From Viridothelium virens (Eukaryota; Ascomycota; Dothideomycetes; Trypetheliales; Trypetheliaceae): 64,000 nt of DNA. The translations under genes and the position numbers were made by a program. This document shows positions 34,075-47,045 of the stretch, piece by piece (the stretch's first letter is position 1; every line of letters begins with the position of its first letter). The stretch lies in assembly GCA_010094025.1 (NCBI GenBank), contig ML991793.1, positions 1 through 64,000 of the forward strand, given 5' to 3'. Below the pieces are notes generated by a model that ran no database searches, was not told the DNA's origin, and saw only the letters and a program-made list of their open reading frames with translations.

Positions 34075-36271
34075 GCCTATCATTTCCTTGCTGCTTGTCC
34101 AGCTCTTTGTTAAGCCCACCTGATCATATTCTGGGACGGGTCAAAAGACGCATGTTGCTTGTTTGGCGCGAGCAAGAATTTGGGAACTTGACGTTCTGCT
34201 TGCTTACCAATCCACCAAATTCTAGGATTCTGCTCGCACGCATTGGTCAGTGCATTTGGGGTATGGAGTCGACAGTGGATCTGACGCTATGAAATTTTTA
34301 CTTCTATTGTATATACCTAGTGCAAATATCAATCCAGCAAGTTGATTCTACAATTCTACTGCTTTCCAAACTCTCTCCATACGTATTAACATGCCGACCC
34401 TAATAAACTCCGGACACTGTCTGCGAAGGTATTTCGTACTCCAATCTCTGAAACTGGCGCAACTGGGATCCACATGTCCCTGCGCGAAATACAGTAACTT
34501 ACCTGCGTCCGGTGTCTCCTGCTTGCTTCAGAGGATATGTCCAACTAATGTAGCCCTGAGGAAATGATCCACCTGAGGATTGGTAGCGAAATAAGACCAC
34601 AGAAAACCTCAAGATCCAAGAGCTTTCTCCTATTAAGCAGAAATCAACTACCCTTTGCATCATGAGAGCGCGCTGATGCACACTGTGGAAATTGGACGCA
34701 GTAACTTGCTGTACGCAGAGCCTCAGTGGCTACCCGGGATCTCTTCACCGCAATTGCAATAACGTCAGGCCAAACGTCTATTTCTGCAGAGTCGATTATG
34801 CGCAAGAGACCTCAAGATATTCATACCGGTGTATCTGCTCGTGAAGTCTGACCGTCTTCTCAAACATCCTCTTTAAAATCCAGATATTTCTCGTCTTCGC
34901 AATTTTCAGCATACAGGAATTCGAATATCAGTGAACGAATCGCCATGTCTCTTCCCGATCTCGAACGTGACTTCCATTCTTTTCATGAGCCCAGTCGTGC
35001 TCCATAATCCGTTTGCCCTTCTCCTTGGTCTCATGTGCGAATCTTGTCCTGGATTCTCTAATTTCTGCTGATTTTGTTTCGACCCCGATTAGAATCGGCG
35101 GTGATCCAGAGACATGTCGCCTTGCCACGTACGACTGCTACTCTAACTCTTTCTTCCATGCATTTCTGTGGATTTGTGTCCGATCCGGATCTTCCCACGC
35201 AGCCAAATGCTCCTAGATCTTCCAACCGTCTTGAGGGGAGTTGCCAATCCTGCCTGTGAGATCGCCTGCACCTTATCCTTCAGTCGTCATATTGAATTCC
35301 GTACCTTGAAGTCCAACTTTTGCCGTTCAGGAATTTTAAGTAAGTGATTTTCAGTTCGGCAATGGTTGACAGTGGCTTGCTGAGGTATCTACTGCTTTTA
35401 ATAGTAACAGAGCGTGCCATATAAAACTGCAGCTTTGGTTCGGTTTCCAAGGAAATCCTCAGTCCTCCGTGCTTGTACACTCAAAACGATACCTTAATAA
35501 TGCTTCATCCCTGTGCCGACAGTAGTGGGGTGGGGAGTACCTTACCACGGAGAGGGGGTTAGTCAACAGGAAGAGGGTCGGCTACAGGTTCCGCAGGCAG
35601 ACAAAACTTTATGGTCGCAAACTCCAACAGATCTTGCCGACCTGCACTGGAACACAGAGGTAGAGCAAGGCTGATGGTCCTTTTCTAATTGGAAGTGGAG
35701 AGCTTTTAAATAACTCGAAGCTTTAGACGCTGATGAGACCGCAAGCCGCGGCTGAAGTCGGCTTGGCACCAAAAAGACGTTTTGATCGTCACGGACCCGA
35801 CTGTTCCAATCTCCTTCTCCTGGGATATAAGAACCACTTACGAGCCAGCTCTTGTGTGCTCACTGTTGGACTTGTATCATTTGGCGCCGCAAAGATGGTG
35901 ACAACCACACTCCATTGGATCATCTTATGCTAGTTCGAGCTTGTTTGGGCGCTTCCAGCTGCCGTTAAACGCATGAGCGCGGCACAGCGTCTCACGATTC
36001 CACTCTTCCGGCACTCGCGAGATTTTCGAATGGCTGAGAATAAACATCCCATCATAACCCCGGAAATGTTTGCCAGCCCTTGCTCGTTACTAGTCAGTGA
36101 TTGGGGGAGCTCGAGGAAGCTATCATGGAGGATCTTGTGCTCCTCGTCTTGCCACCTGCAGGACCTCTCGAGCTGATCTGCGACGGAGGGAGGTGAGTAT
36201 CGCTCTTTTTCACACAAGATGGCTTGCAATAAAGCTGGAGACCCTGCTACTCCTATTCTATTCGGTTTTTC
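34075..36271. other. Intergenic region, nothing recognised
   Basis: About 2.2 kb of short frames without family signatures. A possible intron donor (GTGAGT near 36191) paired with the acceptor CACTATGCAG ending at 36302 could extend the next gene upstream, but no good upstream coding exon was found. Confidence 0.45.
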
Positions 36272-38575
36272 ATGAGGTTTCATTGCGTTTCCTTCACTAT
36301 GCAGTCAATTCGCACCTCGTCATCCGATGGCTTTCAGTCTCGGAGTCTTCCAACTCCATTGCCTCAAAATGCTCCTGTCTCCCAAGCTTCCCTTTCATCC
36401 CAGGAATCTCAACAATTAGCAGAGGATTCTCGGCCATCACAAGTGCCACAGTCTGTCAACGCATATCATCCATTGAGCGGAACCCCAAATCTCGTAGCCC
36501 GCGAATCCCGCTCACCAGATGACTCTACGAGGCCATCTGAGGTTGAGGATTCCATCGCTCCAGGACTCAATTCAGAACCAAATAGACCCAAGGAACCCCA
36601 TATTACTGTTTCTCGGAACAAAGAACCGATCTATGTAGCAAAATGGCCAACGAGCCCTGAAAAATTGCGAAGGCCTACATACTGGAGTATCCTCTCCACC
36701 GCAGGCGGAACTATTCTAAGTTTCGCCCCAGTGGCGTTTCTAATCCTTGCGGCATTGGCTGCACAACTGCACAACGAACCCACTGGGAGCCGTCTCGGTA
36801 GAAATGTTGAAACATTTACTCAACTGGGTCCTACAGTCTTTCCAATTCTGTTTGCTGCAATTGCTGGGCAGGCGCTCAAGAACACCGCAAGATATGTTGC
36901 GGAGGGTGGTGCACAAGTTGGAACGCTCGAGCTCTTGATGGCAAGCCAGACTGTATGGGGCACGTTTGAGAGTCAAGTGCTAATGAGGAAGCTTACAGCT
37001 GTAGGGGCTCACCTCTTCATTCTCTGGGCTTTGTCCCCTATTGGTGGCCAGGCTTCCCTGCGGATATTAGGTAAGAGCACAGCTACAATAACCAACATAA
37101 GTTCGTTAGCATACCTGCCAACGGGAATGATGAACGTCGAACAATATAATACTGCCTCCTTTGCATCCGGAGATTCAGCGAATGAAGGTCAGGCAACCAA
37201 TACGCTTTATAATGCGGCGCTTCTCGCACCAGCCAAAGACAAGAGCGGATCACAAGATATCTGGGGTAACATAAGGATTCCTTGGATCGAACAATTGAAT
37301 GGCTCCACAGCTGATAGCGATGGTTGGATGGCGATTCCTGCAGCAGACATGAAATCGCCAGATAATTTCACATCTCTTGTGGGGCTGCCAGTTGTCGGAC
37401 TTCCGGACACCGCGAACGCATCTTCATTTAGTATGCAATCGGCCTATCTTTCCTTGGACTGCACAGAACAATACAATGCATCATACGATGGGTCATGGTG
37501 GCGAACTCATCTTGGAGTCGTGTGGAATTCTACAGGCGGCAATGGCACCTTCCAGCAGCCCTACGAAGACCCATCAGTATTTACATCCTTCTATCTCGAT
37601 AGCGTGACTCCACAAATGGAGAAAAGAGTGGATGCACTGCTTTCTAATCAAACAACGAGCAACTCTACGGATCCTGATTTTCACTACAAGCGGAATGTTA
37701 TGTTTGGTGCCTTGGACGATCAGGGATATGAGTCATCCGTTTATATTCGCAACTGCTCCGTGTCTCAAATCTACGTCGAATCATACGTAAATTGTACGAG
37801 CGGTGCCTGTGCTGTGACTAAAATGAGGCCGTCTATGGAGTACGGTGCGCTCAATCCAAATTTGACGGTACTGGAGCAAAACACACAACTTTATAACATG
37901 TTCCGACAGATGGGCTTCTCTCTGGACCAAGGGCACCAGGCCGACGTACAGCCAACCACACTTTACATTCAGGGTTTGCCAGCACCGTACGTGTCCCATG
38001 GACAGTCTCTGCCTAACAGCATTTTGGACGTCCCCTACGACACCTTCAATGTGCGGCTTGGCTCGCTCTTGAACACGTATTGGCAACTGGGCATCTCCCC
38101 TCAATCTTTCACAGGCGGGTTGGGATCCCCCGAGAAGTATCTTAGCGACAACTCGACGGATATTTTCGTCCAGAACCTCTTCAACGGCGTTCCTGCAAAT
38201 GCTACCGTTTTCACATACTACGAGATTTACGTCTGCAATTATGTCTGGCTTGCTATATTGATTGCGTGTTCGGTCGTGCTACTCCTCACAGGAATCGTTG
38301 GTTTGATCCTGAAAGCATTCTGTCGTTCTCCAGAAATGATGGGCTATGTTGCGAGCATGACTTACGATAATCCCCATATGAAACTTCCTCCAGGAGGAAG
38401 CGCGCTCGGCGCGATGGAGAGGGCCCGATTACTAAGGAGAGTGAGGGTAAGAATTGGAGATGTGGAAAAAAACAGTGATGTTGGTCACGTCGCGTTTGCG
38501 TATATAGAACATTTGGAGTCAAAGGATACAGATGACACTGTTGGGAAGCTTAGGAGAGACAAGAGGTATCTCTAG
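36272..38575 (+). CDS. Large conserved fungal membrane protein, function unknown
   Basis: A 767-residue frame, or 758 if the second ATG at 36299 is used. After a Ser/Pro-rich N-terminus of about 120 residues there are hydrophobic segments at about 146-167 (ILSFAPVAFLILAALAAQL), 188-205 and 235-258. A long loop follows with many N-glycosylation sequons (for example NSTGGNGT, NQTTSNST, NASY) and paired cysteines, then a last TM near 660-690 (WLAILIACSVVLLLTGIVGLIL) and a short cytoplasmic tail. The layout of three N-terminal helices, a large glycosylated ectodomain and a C-terminal helix is common in uncharacterised Pezizomycotina families. I know no function. The start is uncertain: the region 36191-36302 could be an intron. 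Confidence 0.8.
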   Translation: MRFHCVSFTMQSIRTSSSDGFQSRSLPTPLPQNAPVSQASLSSQESQQLAEDSRPSQVPQSVNAYHPLSGTPNLVARESRSPDDSTRPSEVEDSIAPGLNSEPNRPKEPHITVSRNKEPIYVAKWPTSPEKLRRPTYWSILSTAGGTILSFAPVAFLILAALAAQLHNEPTGSRLGRNVETFTQLGPTVFPILFAAIAGQALKNTARYVAEGGAQVGTLELLMASQTVWGTFESQVLMRKLTAVGAHLFILWALSPIGGQASLRILGKSTATITNISSLAYLPTGMMNVEQYNTASFASGDSANEGQATNTLYNAALLAPAKDKSGSQDIWGNIRIPWIEQLNGSTADSDGWMAIPAADMKSPDNFTSLVGLPVVGLPDTANASSFSMQSAYLSLDCTEQYNASYDGSWWRTHLGVVWNSTGGNGTFQQPYEDPSVFTSFYLDSVTPQMEKRVDALLSNQTTSNSTDPDFHYKRNVMFGALDDQGYESSVYIRNCSVSQIYVESYVNCTSGACAVTKMRPSMEYGALNPNLTVLEQNTQLYNMFRQMGFSLDQGHQADVQPTTLYIQGLPAPYVSHGQSLPNSILDVPYDTFNVRLGSLLNTYWQLGISPQSFTGGLGSPEKYLSDNSTDIFVQNLFNGVPANATVFTYYEIYVCNYVWLAILIACSVVLLLTGIVGLILKAFCRSPEMMGYVASMTYDNPHMKLPPGGSALGAMERARLLRRVRVRIGDVEKNSDVGHVAFAYIEHLESKDTDDTVGKLRRDKRYL

Positions 38576-39262
38576 TATTATGGTTTCTGTATACATTCTG
38601 GACGTAGTTCTGAAAGTGTAAGAGGATGTCTTCGAAAGTCATGTGTAGAAAAGGTAATTTGATATGAATATTTTAGAAGCAATGTAGGTACCTCTCGACA
38701 ATTTATTGCGGGTACATTATGCAATGCAATGGCTTTTAAAGTGGCTTCCAGTAAAGGTTGCGAAAGCCACAGTTTCGCAAGACAAATTTACACAATACCA
38801 TTAAACAGATTACGCTAATCTCGCATGGGCGCAAATCGCGCACAGCAAATTAGGAATACTGTAATTGACATTGTCAACAAAATTTACCTTACCGCGGTTG
38901 GGGGGTTCCTCAACTGGTAATCACTACAATGGTGTAGAGAATGACAAATTTCATCCTCACATTCTTTGATAAGTTGCGATAAAAAGGCGGGCTTAACATG
39001 GACCAACAAGGTCACAACAGTAAAGTTGAAATAATATTGTATTGATTACTCCGTACCATTTGAGGAACCCCCCAACCGCGGTAAGGTAGCAGGTACTCTA
39101 TCTACCATGTGACTTCGCGTGCACCTCGCTCCTCCGAAGACTCAACTTCGCGACTTCATCGACTCACCTCTCAAACACATCTTGGCACCCATTTGTGTTC
39201 TAGTGCATCTCACTTGCAAATCACGCTATGGTATTTCTTCTCTCAATCGAATACTTCCAACG
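38576..39262. other. Intergenic region holding MITE copy 2 and the PNKP promoter
   Basis: Contains the 3' flank of the membrane protein gene, the transposon at 38887-39086, and about 176 bp between its right end and the start codon of the next gene. Nothing else recognised. Confidence 0.55.
38887..39086. mobile_element. MITE copy 2, upstream of the end-repair gene
   Basis: A 200-bp element with TA on both sides (38885-38886 and 39087-39088). Terminal inverted repeats of about 27 bp are perfect (CCTTACCGCGGTTGGGGGGT continuing into TCCTCAA). The right half is close to the arms of copy 1 (TTACTGTTGTGACC, GTTGG, CATGTTAA), while the left inner half has diverged. Non-coding. The better preserved ends suggest it may be a younger insertion than copy 1. 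Confidence 0.88.
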
Positions 39263-41207
39263 ATGAAGAGATTGAACTCCGGAGCTGGCAGCGTGTCGCC
39301 GCCACCAGTGAAACGCAAGATCCAGTCGACAACCACGAGTAAGCCACTGTATACACCAAGAAAAAGTGAACAATGAGGTTGAAAGATATCTAGGTAATAC
39401 GGTCGCATCTTTCTTCACGCCAACTTCCAGAAAAGAGCCAGAGAAGGTCTCGTGGAAAAGCGTTGACCAGACTCTTCTGGTTGGTCAACACGGCGACTTG
39501 GCACAGGGAAAGACAAGACCGAGAAAGATTGCCGCGTTCGATTTTGTCAGTCTCTACCTCAGAAGCCTTCCACTCCCCATCTTTTGGCCTTACGCTCAGT
39601 ATTTCATCATCAGGACTCTACATTAATAACTTCCGTTTCGGGAAAGAAATTTGCCAAAGATGCCACGGACTGGAAATGGTGGCATGGCAGCGTGCCGGGC
39701 ACAATCAAGAGATTGGCGGCTGAAGAGTGGGTATTTTCTCGTAAGATCAATATTTACCCGACTGAACTTTTGTCATATCTAGCTATCTTGTCCTTGTGCT
39801 TAGCAATCAAGCTGGCATCACCCTGGCTACAGGTTCCAAGACATCTAAGAGTGATCAGAAACGACTGTCAGACTTCAAGGACAAAGCAACGGCTGTTCTC
39901 AATCAGCTTGACCTTCCGGTGACCCTCTATGCAGCTACAGAGAAAGACCGTTATCGTAAGCCACGGATTGGTATGTGGGAAGAGCTACGAAAGAATTACG
40001 ACCTTGAAGCTCCAGACTCGATTGATCTGTCTAACTCCGTCTTCGTCGGAGATGCCGGGGGGCGGACGGGAAGCACGAAAGGAGGTATTAGTAAAGACTT
40101 CTCATGCTCGGACAGGTTTGCGGCTCCCTGTCTGCCGCGTCGTAGTGAATTAACGTTTTTATAGAAACTTTGCTGCAAATACTGGCATTGCATTCAGGAC
40201 CCCGGAAGAGTTCTTCTTGGGTGAGGATGCGAAACCGTTCATGCGCGACTTCGATCCTTCGACGTACGTCGGGGAGGCGGCGGCGGCAGCTACGGATGCA
40301 AGTAAGTGGAAAACAGTCCGATCGACCCGATAAGGTAGCTGATCAAGGATATTGTAGCCCCATTCCTGTTCTCAAAGTCCAACGGCGTTGAAATAGTGCT
40401 TTGCTGTGGGTCACCAGGGGCGGGCAAGTCGACGTTCTACTGGAATCATCTTAAACCGTTAGGATATGAGCGCGTGAATCAGGATATTCTAAAGACTGTA
40501 CGAGAATTTTCCGAGAGCCGGATAATTGAGTTGACTGACGAGGCTGCATTAGCGGGACCGATGCCTCAAGGTAGCTGCAGATTACGTTGAAGAGGGAAAG
40601 TCCGTCGCCGTAGGTACGCACGCCACTCCGTACACGGAAACACCTAAATCGCACGATTGTAACGATGACATGTTATCCTCACAGACAACACAAATGCCGA
40701 CATCGATACGAGGGGTGAATGGATAAAATTATCCAGGCGGTTGGACATCCCTATACGATGTGTGCTCTTTACTGCGACCACCAAACTATGCGAACACAAC
40801 GATGTTGTAAGAGCGTTGAATGGATCCCTGGTACGTCCGCAGTTGATCATGCATGTATTCGCGTGCAACGAATATCCCCAACAGCAATGCAATATTCATG
40901 ATTTCTCGGAGGAAGACGCGTCAAACGTACCTGTAGCTGATTGGAGGCATATTGGCAAACTCTAGATGAATCCAGAGCAGAGGTCGATATTGCCCAAGAT
41001 GGCGTTTACCGGGTTCATGTCCAGATACCGCGAACCAACGTTGAAAGAAGGCTTCCAGGAAATCATTAAGACCGACTTTAAAGTGAGCTTCCCCGCCCCG
41101 GCAACACCCCTTGCAAACCATGCTGTGGAATGCTCTGATTGACTTGGTCCTGCAAGTTTGAGGGAACAGAGGAGCAGAAAGCGATATGGCAACAATACTG
41201 GTTGTGA
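39263..41207 (+). CDS. pnk1: Polynucleotide kinase 3'-phosphatase (DNA end repair)
   Basis: Ten exons, all in phase, encode 441 residues: 39263-39338, 39394-39545, 39614-39726, 39783-40115, 40165-40301, 40358-40497, 40553-40613, 40685-40830, 40966-41082 and 41157-41207. The enzyme restores 3'-OH and 5'-phosphate at damaged DNA ends in the nucleus. The HAD phosphatase half has FDFDSTLI (Asp75, Asp77), LSNQAGI, KPRIGMWEEL and VGDAGGR. The kinase half has Walker A CGSPGAGKST (Lys294), VNQDILKT, the VDNTNAD motif and a C-terminal RYREPTLKEGF block. No FHA domain is present, as in S. pombe Pnk1. A short basic N-terminus (PPPVKRK) may be the nuclear signal. The third intron uses a weak GTGGGT donor and the eighth (135 nt) is long; these two junctions are the least certain. 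A transposon lies 176 bp upstream. Confidence 0.93.
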
Positions 41208-44200
41208 ACTTGTGAGGCATGCTTCAGAGAGGTATGATACTCCATGCGATAGAGCCCGTTTTTGACCAGTTGTTTGGCATGGTTGACTCCATGGAAACTC
41301 CCTTGTTGCTGCAATAGCGGGGTCGTTCAGTTACAAAACCCCACAGCCAACCATGGAAGAGCGCATCGATGCGGTCCGGTGCCAACGGTTTGATTGGCAC
41401 ACTCGTTGCAGCTTGATCGATTCTAGAGCGTCTGACCAAAAGGAAGCCCCAGTCGGTGGTCTGGCATCGTGGGACACAACGTTGGTCATGGTCGCGGAAT
41501 TGAGCGGAGTTGAATGAATGGTTCTCAACCATTTCCATTCTACCAGGTTAGATGTCGATGCAGCTGTGTTTCAGCAACCGATATCAGGTCAGGTGATGGG
41601 CAATAGGTACGCGCAATGTTGCGTTAGGATGCTAAAGAATCCTAATGTTGGCACACCTGCAGTATGTTTATTTTCGTCTGCGTAGATCAACTACGCCGGC
41701 CACGAAACAGCCTGCATACCCATTCCGTTGCAAATGCAAGATATTTTGGCATACTATTGTATGAGGTTCTATTTCTGTTTTGTGCCACTGCTACTTCGTG
41801 TGTGGTGTGTAGTATGCGCAAAGACGTCGTGATCATGATGCGAAATGCAATTCTCAATCTTCGACTTACCTTGGCTTTAATACATCGATTGAGTCGCCAT
41901 GCTTCAGAGTGAGACTACTGTTGCCCCACACCACGGTGGTTTGAAAGGCCTAGACCTCTGTTTCACGCTTCCAGCTTGGTTTTCACCAACATAATCCGTT
42001 CAGCGGGAGGGTCTGAAAACTGGTCGTTTGCCAGGCTTGTCCCACGTTTTCCCCACATTCGTCAGCTGTTGGCTTGTGATAGCTATCCGCTGATGTTGGC
42101 GGATGAAGGAACGGTCATCATAGAATTGGCACAGAAAACCAGTTGAAGCAGTAGTCAGAGGTGTCGTGGGAGGTTGCTGGTTGGTTTTGTTGGGTCAATC
42201 AGCGCTCACCCTCCATAACATGGCAAAATCACGGGCGCGGCGACGGTCATCAGTGTAAAGGAGCGAGCTTCGTGGCCGGCCGATTGTGGCTGCCGCGAGG
42301 CTTTCGCAGCGGCTCACTATCAACTAGCTAGACGGCTCGACAGACTTTGCTCATCAAGGGGGCAGCGGATTGGGGCGGATGTACTTCTAGTGGGATGCAC
42401 AAGTCAGGTACAGAAACGACAGCAGCCAATGAGATAGCTCTCATCTCCACACCTGGCACTTTGCCGGGACGCGCTATCGTGGCCTGCACCTCTCGATCGA
42501 CTTGCCGGCGACGATTGTACTCCACTGACGTCCTCCTTCTGTCAGACGCGAGTGCGTACCTCGGTCTGACATGACAAGCTGGGCAAGCGGCTGTAGGATT
42601 GCTCTGACAGCCAGTGATCTGGTGCAACGGTAACCTCTCGGGCGGGCGCAACGGACGGAATCGACGGGTGATCACCGCAATTGCGCCTCCCAGCCCTGCG
42701 GCCCAAGTTTGCCGGCCAAGTTGCTCCAATGGGATGCCCTTGAGATTCGGCTGGCAAATACATGCTCCCTACTTACAAACAGAACCGGTTGCTGCATGAG
42801 TGTACACGCAAGCGATGCAAGTACAGCTTACGTAGAGGTCAGTCTTGCAGAGCATTGGATACCACTGGAGGCCCGGATTTCCCTTGCTGGCAAAAGCAGG
42901 TCCAGTAGGGCAGGATCTGGTGGATCCAATCGTGCGCACGGTAAGTATTGTAGCCTGTTTAGGGCCTCACGCCACTAGAAAGAGGAAAAAATTCTCTAAA
43001 ATAACTGGAGCACGAGTATCGGCCGATTTCCTCCCTCGGCCGGAGACTACTGGACCATGCCGAAAAGAAAGAAAAAACTTTCATATGCGCCGGCGCCTTA
43101 AAGCTCCACTTGTTCAAAAGTCAATGTGAGCATTTAGGGGCAATGACAACATGAAATGAATCTGCAGAGCTGATGCCTTCGTAGTCAGCACTATTTCCCC
43201 AAGATAGCTCACTCGGCCCAGACTCGGCATTTGTTTTCTCCACATGGATCGAAGCAGTCGATATCTCGATGGAAACCGTGGAGGAAATCCTGTGGTCAGA
43301 GGAACAGGGGGTTTGATGGTGCACCGGAAGGTCTGATGCTTGTTTCGCGACAGCAATGGCACAAACGCGCTGTCGTGTGGTTTCTGTGATTACTATTCCT
43401 ATCACGGCTTGGCCAGAGCCAGCCGTAGGGAGGAGCGTGGGTTGGTTGATGCGGCGGTCGCGTGGGAGAGGCGTGCAAAGTTTATCCAACCCCAACAGAG
43501 GTCGCTGGGGAGGTGGGAGGCTAAACGGACGGGCCGTGAGCCCGAAGAGGCTTAGACCTCATAGATGTTTGTCTTTTGCTTTACGGAGTACATCAACAGA
43601 GAGTCGAAGTGAGATGGAGCGTTTCGAAAGTGAAGAAGGCCACGAAAGCATGAAGGCGTGCTGTTAGGCCCCTGGTCAGGAACACTTCACGCCTTACCTT
43701 AGAGTTGCAGCGCCCGATCGAGAGGTCTCACCAAGTGCTCCCTAGCAGCACCCGCCATTCTGCCCCAGAGACATCCCTGCTCGACTTGCCGTACCTTTAA
43801 CCTGGGGTGCCGTGGGTGCTGGGTTTGCGAGCTCGGCGGACCAAATAATAATATAATTGCCTGCCCACAAAAACTGGTGACGACCCGCAGCACACGCTCT
43901 TTCTGCCACACTGTCTCGACTGCCACTCCTTTCCCTCGTTTCGCCCGTACTTGCGACTGCGGAGGTCTAGACTGCATCGCTCCTTGGACAGTCTTGAGCC
44001 ATTGCACGACCAGCCCCTGCCGCAGGTGCTACCTGGGTCGGGTGAGGATAGCTCACGTGTGGTGTTGGCGTTGCCGAGCTTGGAATTGACGCGGACCCCA
44101 GCACCCCAGTTGCGACCGCAGCACCAGCGCCCCCAGAACCCTTTCGCGACAAGTACGAAGTAAACAGCACCACTCCCCTTCGTCGTGGCACTCTCTCGAC

Positions 44201-44447
44201 CATCTGCTCCGCGCCATCGCTGCCAAAAAAATCAGGAACGGATCCGCCGCCAGTCTGAACACATCTGCCCGGATTTGCCGAGCCCGTCACCTATCCAAGA
44301 ATTACACGCATTGCCCGCCCGCCGTGGATGTTGTCGCAATCCTCAGTACCATAAAACCAGAGACGCGCTCCCTTGGCCCCGGCGATGCCAAAGCTGCCTC
44401 CACTACACATTGCCCTCGCCAACTCTCGCCACCAGGTCCCCGCCGCC
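41208..44447. other. Long intergenic region, nothing recognised
   Basis: About 3.2 kb. Many overlapping frames of 60-130 codons exist on both strands, mainly in the GC-rich part from 42.3 to 44.4 kb, but none has a family motif or a matching spliced partner. The right end probably contains the promoter and a GC-rich leader of the next gene. Confidence 0.45.
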
Positions 44448-46036
44448 ATGTCGAATTGTGACTTCATGGCCACCGGGCCGGCCATATCCATTCATTCACA
44501 AGACTCAGAAAGTACTTCGCCAGTGAGCCCGGTCTTCTCCTCGCGCGGCCATCTCCGCCATGTGAGCTCCAACTCGTCTCTGGCCTCCGCAACGGCAACC
44601 TCTCCCTTCGACTCTTTGGAGTCGCCAACCTCCGCTAAGAAAGACGGACCATTGCCACTTCTCGTCGAAGAGCCCCACGAGCGAGAGGACGAATTCGAAA
44701 TTTTGGAAGACGACGATGATGTTTCCCCTTGCCTCTGTAAGTATCGTTCCAATGCCCAGACTACCCACCACTAATTCGTCTAGGCGATACGCATTCCTGT
44801 GCGCATCAGCGCGGCTCATCCAAGCCGTCGGCCTTCCCTCCATTCAATCCTTCGTATGACTACGACCTCAGCGACAGCCTAGTCAGTGACAGCGATTATC
44901 CCATGACTACACAATCGTCCATTCGGCGGATATCCAGAGAAGAAACGCCTAGCCCACTTACTACCCGACTTGTGGAACGTTTTCCGTCCATGTCCAAGCA
45001 TTGGAAAGGCCGAAAAGCCGCCCTCACTATCTCAACGTCTGGCAGCAAAAGTGTTCCAACATCGCGCGCCGCCTCCCGTTCGTCCTCTTTGACTGGATCG
45101 CTCCTTCCAATTGCCGAGCCTCGCGCCGTACAGCCTCCACTGACACCGACTAAAAGCGAAACAGATGGCGACTTTGAGTATTTGTCGTCATCCTCCTCGA
45201 TCTCGATCGACATCGAGAAGGCGAAGAAGGATCCAATTGACCGCGAGGCACTTGCTTCCACTCCCCTCCTGCCGCCTGTCCTTGAGCTGAAGATCAAGGA
45301 CGAACCAGTTCAGTCGCCCTTGCAGTCACCAACTGTGGCGGACCCCACCAGGTCCTTTTCATTTACGAGTAGCCCGGCAAGCACTCCTCAAATGCCAGGC
45401 ATGCCGACACCGCCGTTGTCCTCGAAACCGTCCATTTCCTCGTTTCGCCATGTTCGCAGTGGCCAGCCGGTAACCTCGAGTGATGTACCGTCTCTTGACA
45501 TGACTGATGTGGTCGACGAGTGGTCATCGAAGCTCGGCCATGCCAATTTCATCATCGAGCCACAGCCGTACACGCCTGACATTTGTGATGCAGAAGCATG
45601 CAGACGTCTGCTTGAAGCCTGGGAACAGGCGCGACGAAACTTCATGAAGCATCAACTCCGCACTGGCGAGCATTACGGAACCACTTCCAAGACGTATAAG
45701 CTCACGAATCAGAAATGGGCACAAATTGATGCTTGCTGGAAGACCAATCATTCTCTCGTCGTGGCTACAGCCGCCAGAAGTGGATACACTCCCGAAGCAA
45801 ACACGCCAACCGAACCTGCACCCCTCGTTAAGATGCCGACGCTAAACGATCCGAAAAGCGAAGGCAAGTTTCCCAAGCTCGGGGACGAGGATATCGTCGG
45901 GCCGATGGTGCAGATTGCTTCCCAGATTCAGCCGAAACCTGCAAAGAAAAGCAATTTTCTCAAGTTTTTCTCTGATTTCAAGTTTTCGGGCCCATTACTG
46001 GGAAACAAGACGTCAACCTCTGCTGGTCTTCGATGA
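44448..46036 (+). CDS. Conserved Ser/Pro-rich fungal protein, function unknown
   Basis: Two exons (44448-44736, 44784-46036) over a 47-nt intron with CTAAT branch and GTCTAG acceptor encode 513 residues. The start ATG at 44448 has a good context (CGCCATGTCG); an in-frame ATG at 44385 would add 21 residues. Most of the sequence is low-complexity and Ser-rich with an acidic patch (EILEDDDD) and many SP sites that could be phosphorylated. One ordered block lies at about 340-420: ANFIIEPQPYTPDICDAEAC, then WEQARRNFMKHQLRTGEHYG and TYKLTNQKWAQID. That block and the C-terminal FLKFFSDFKF segment look conserved. No named domain is recognised. Confidence 0.8.
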
Positions 46037-47045
46037 CATCTATCAAGCCGGACTCCGGTTTTTCTATTCTTGTTGTACAAATATTGATTACGCATCATGA
46101 GCTATGATAGCTAACGGCTGTTTCTCTCACGAGAATCACGACGCCATGCCGCTCCTTTGACACGAGTTTTCTTTTTTATCTGATAGACAATTCCCATGCA
46201 GCCCTCTGCATATGGGCGAAAACAGCGATGGCGAAAAGGAATGCTTTTCGGCGCTGCACAGGCCTTCGGTGGCGTGTTTTCGGAAATACATATTCGGTGG
46301 CTCTTCAGCCTGTACTGTCTCATTTGTTAATATCTAAGGCGGCTATACCTACCCGATCTGGAGTGGGAAGAGCGCAGTCGTGGCACCTTATGCTTACGCA
46401 ACAAGAAGAGCCTGTATTTAAAGCCTAAAATTTAAAATGTAAATGAATATTGTGGAAAATTGTACCCTGCAACTACGCGCCCCAGACCCGAGATTGAAGT
46501 TCTTTACAAACGAAGGGCCGAATCCAGAAACGGGCAGGAAGGACACAAACAGGACCAGGAGATAGCCAATTGCCAACACGTGTTCGTCGATAGGTCAACG
46601 TCCTGGTAAGGCTGCATAGGGCAGAGGATGATTGTGGGAGATCACCAGTCGCTTAGGTGAAGCTGCTGCGTATGCGCGGGCGCCGCCTCGAATCTTCCAA
46701 AGCTGATCTTCCGTCATCCCGGAAAGACTGGCGCGACTTCTCCGTTCCTCTCACCAGCCCCCGCGATTTCAAGCTTCACTTTCATGCTTTACCACGGCGC
46801 AGGCTACGCCCTCAGCCCAAGGTCGCGGTTTGTTTACGTACTTGCACTTTATCTTTCTCAAATTTCACGTTCATTCATTCGTTTCGGGGCGTATCTTAGT
46901 CGCGTGAACGCGGAAACCATCTCGGTCGCTTTCATACACTCCGAGCTGAGCTTACCTTGTTCTCGGGCATTCGCACCTTCGCCAAGCCAATCGTTTGAAA
47001 CAATACGCCTTCCAGAGAAGCATTCGATATCGATCAACTTCCGCC
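46037..47045. other. Intergenic region and leader of the TCP11 gene
   Basis: About 1 kb without a recognisable gene. The last 300 bp are pyrimidine-rich, which suits a promoter and 5' leader. Confidence 0.5.

Noticed and set aside
42328-42729. A 133-codon minus-strand frame in the 41-44 kb gap
   Set aside because: Arg/Pro-rich composition typical of GC-rich noncoding DNA; overlapped by equally long frames on the other strand.
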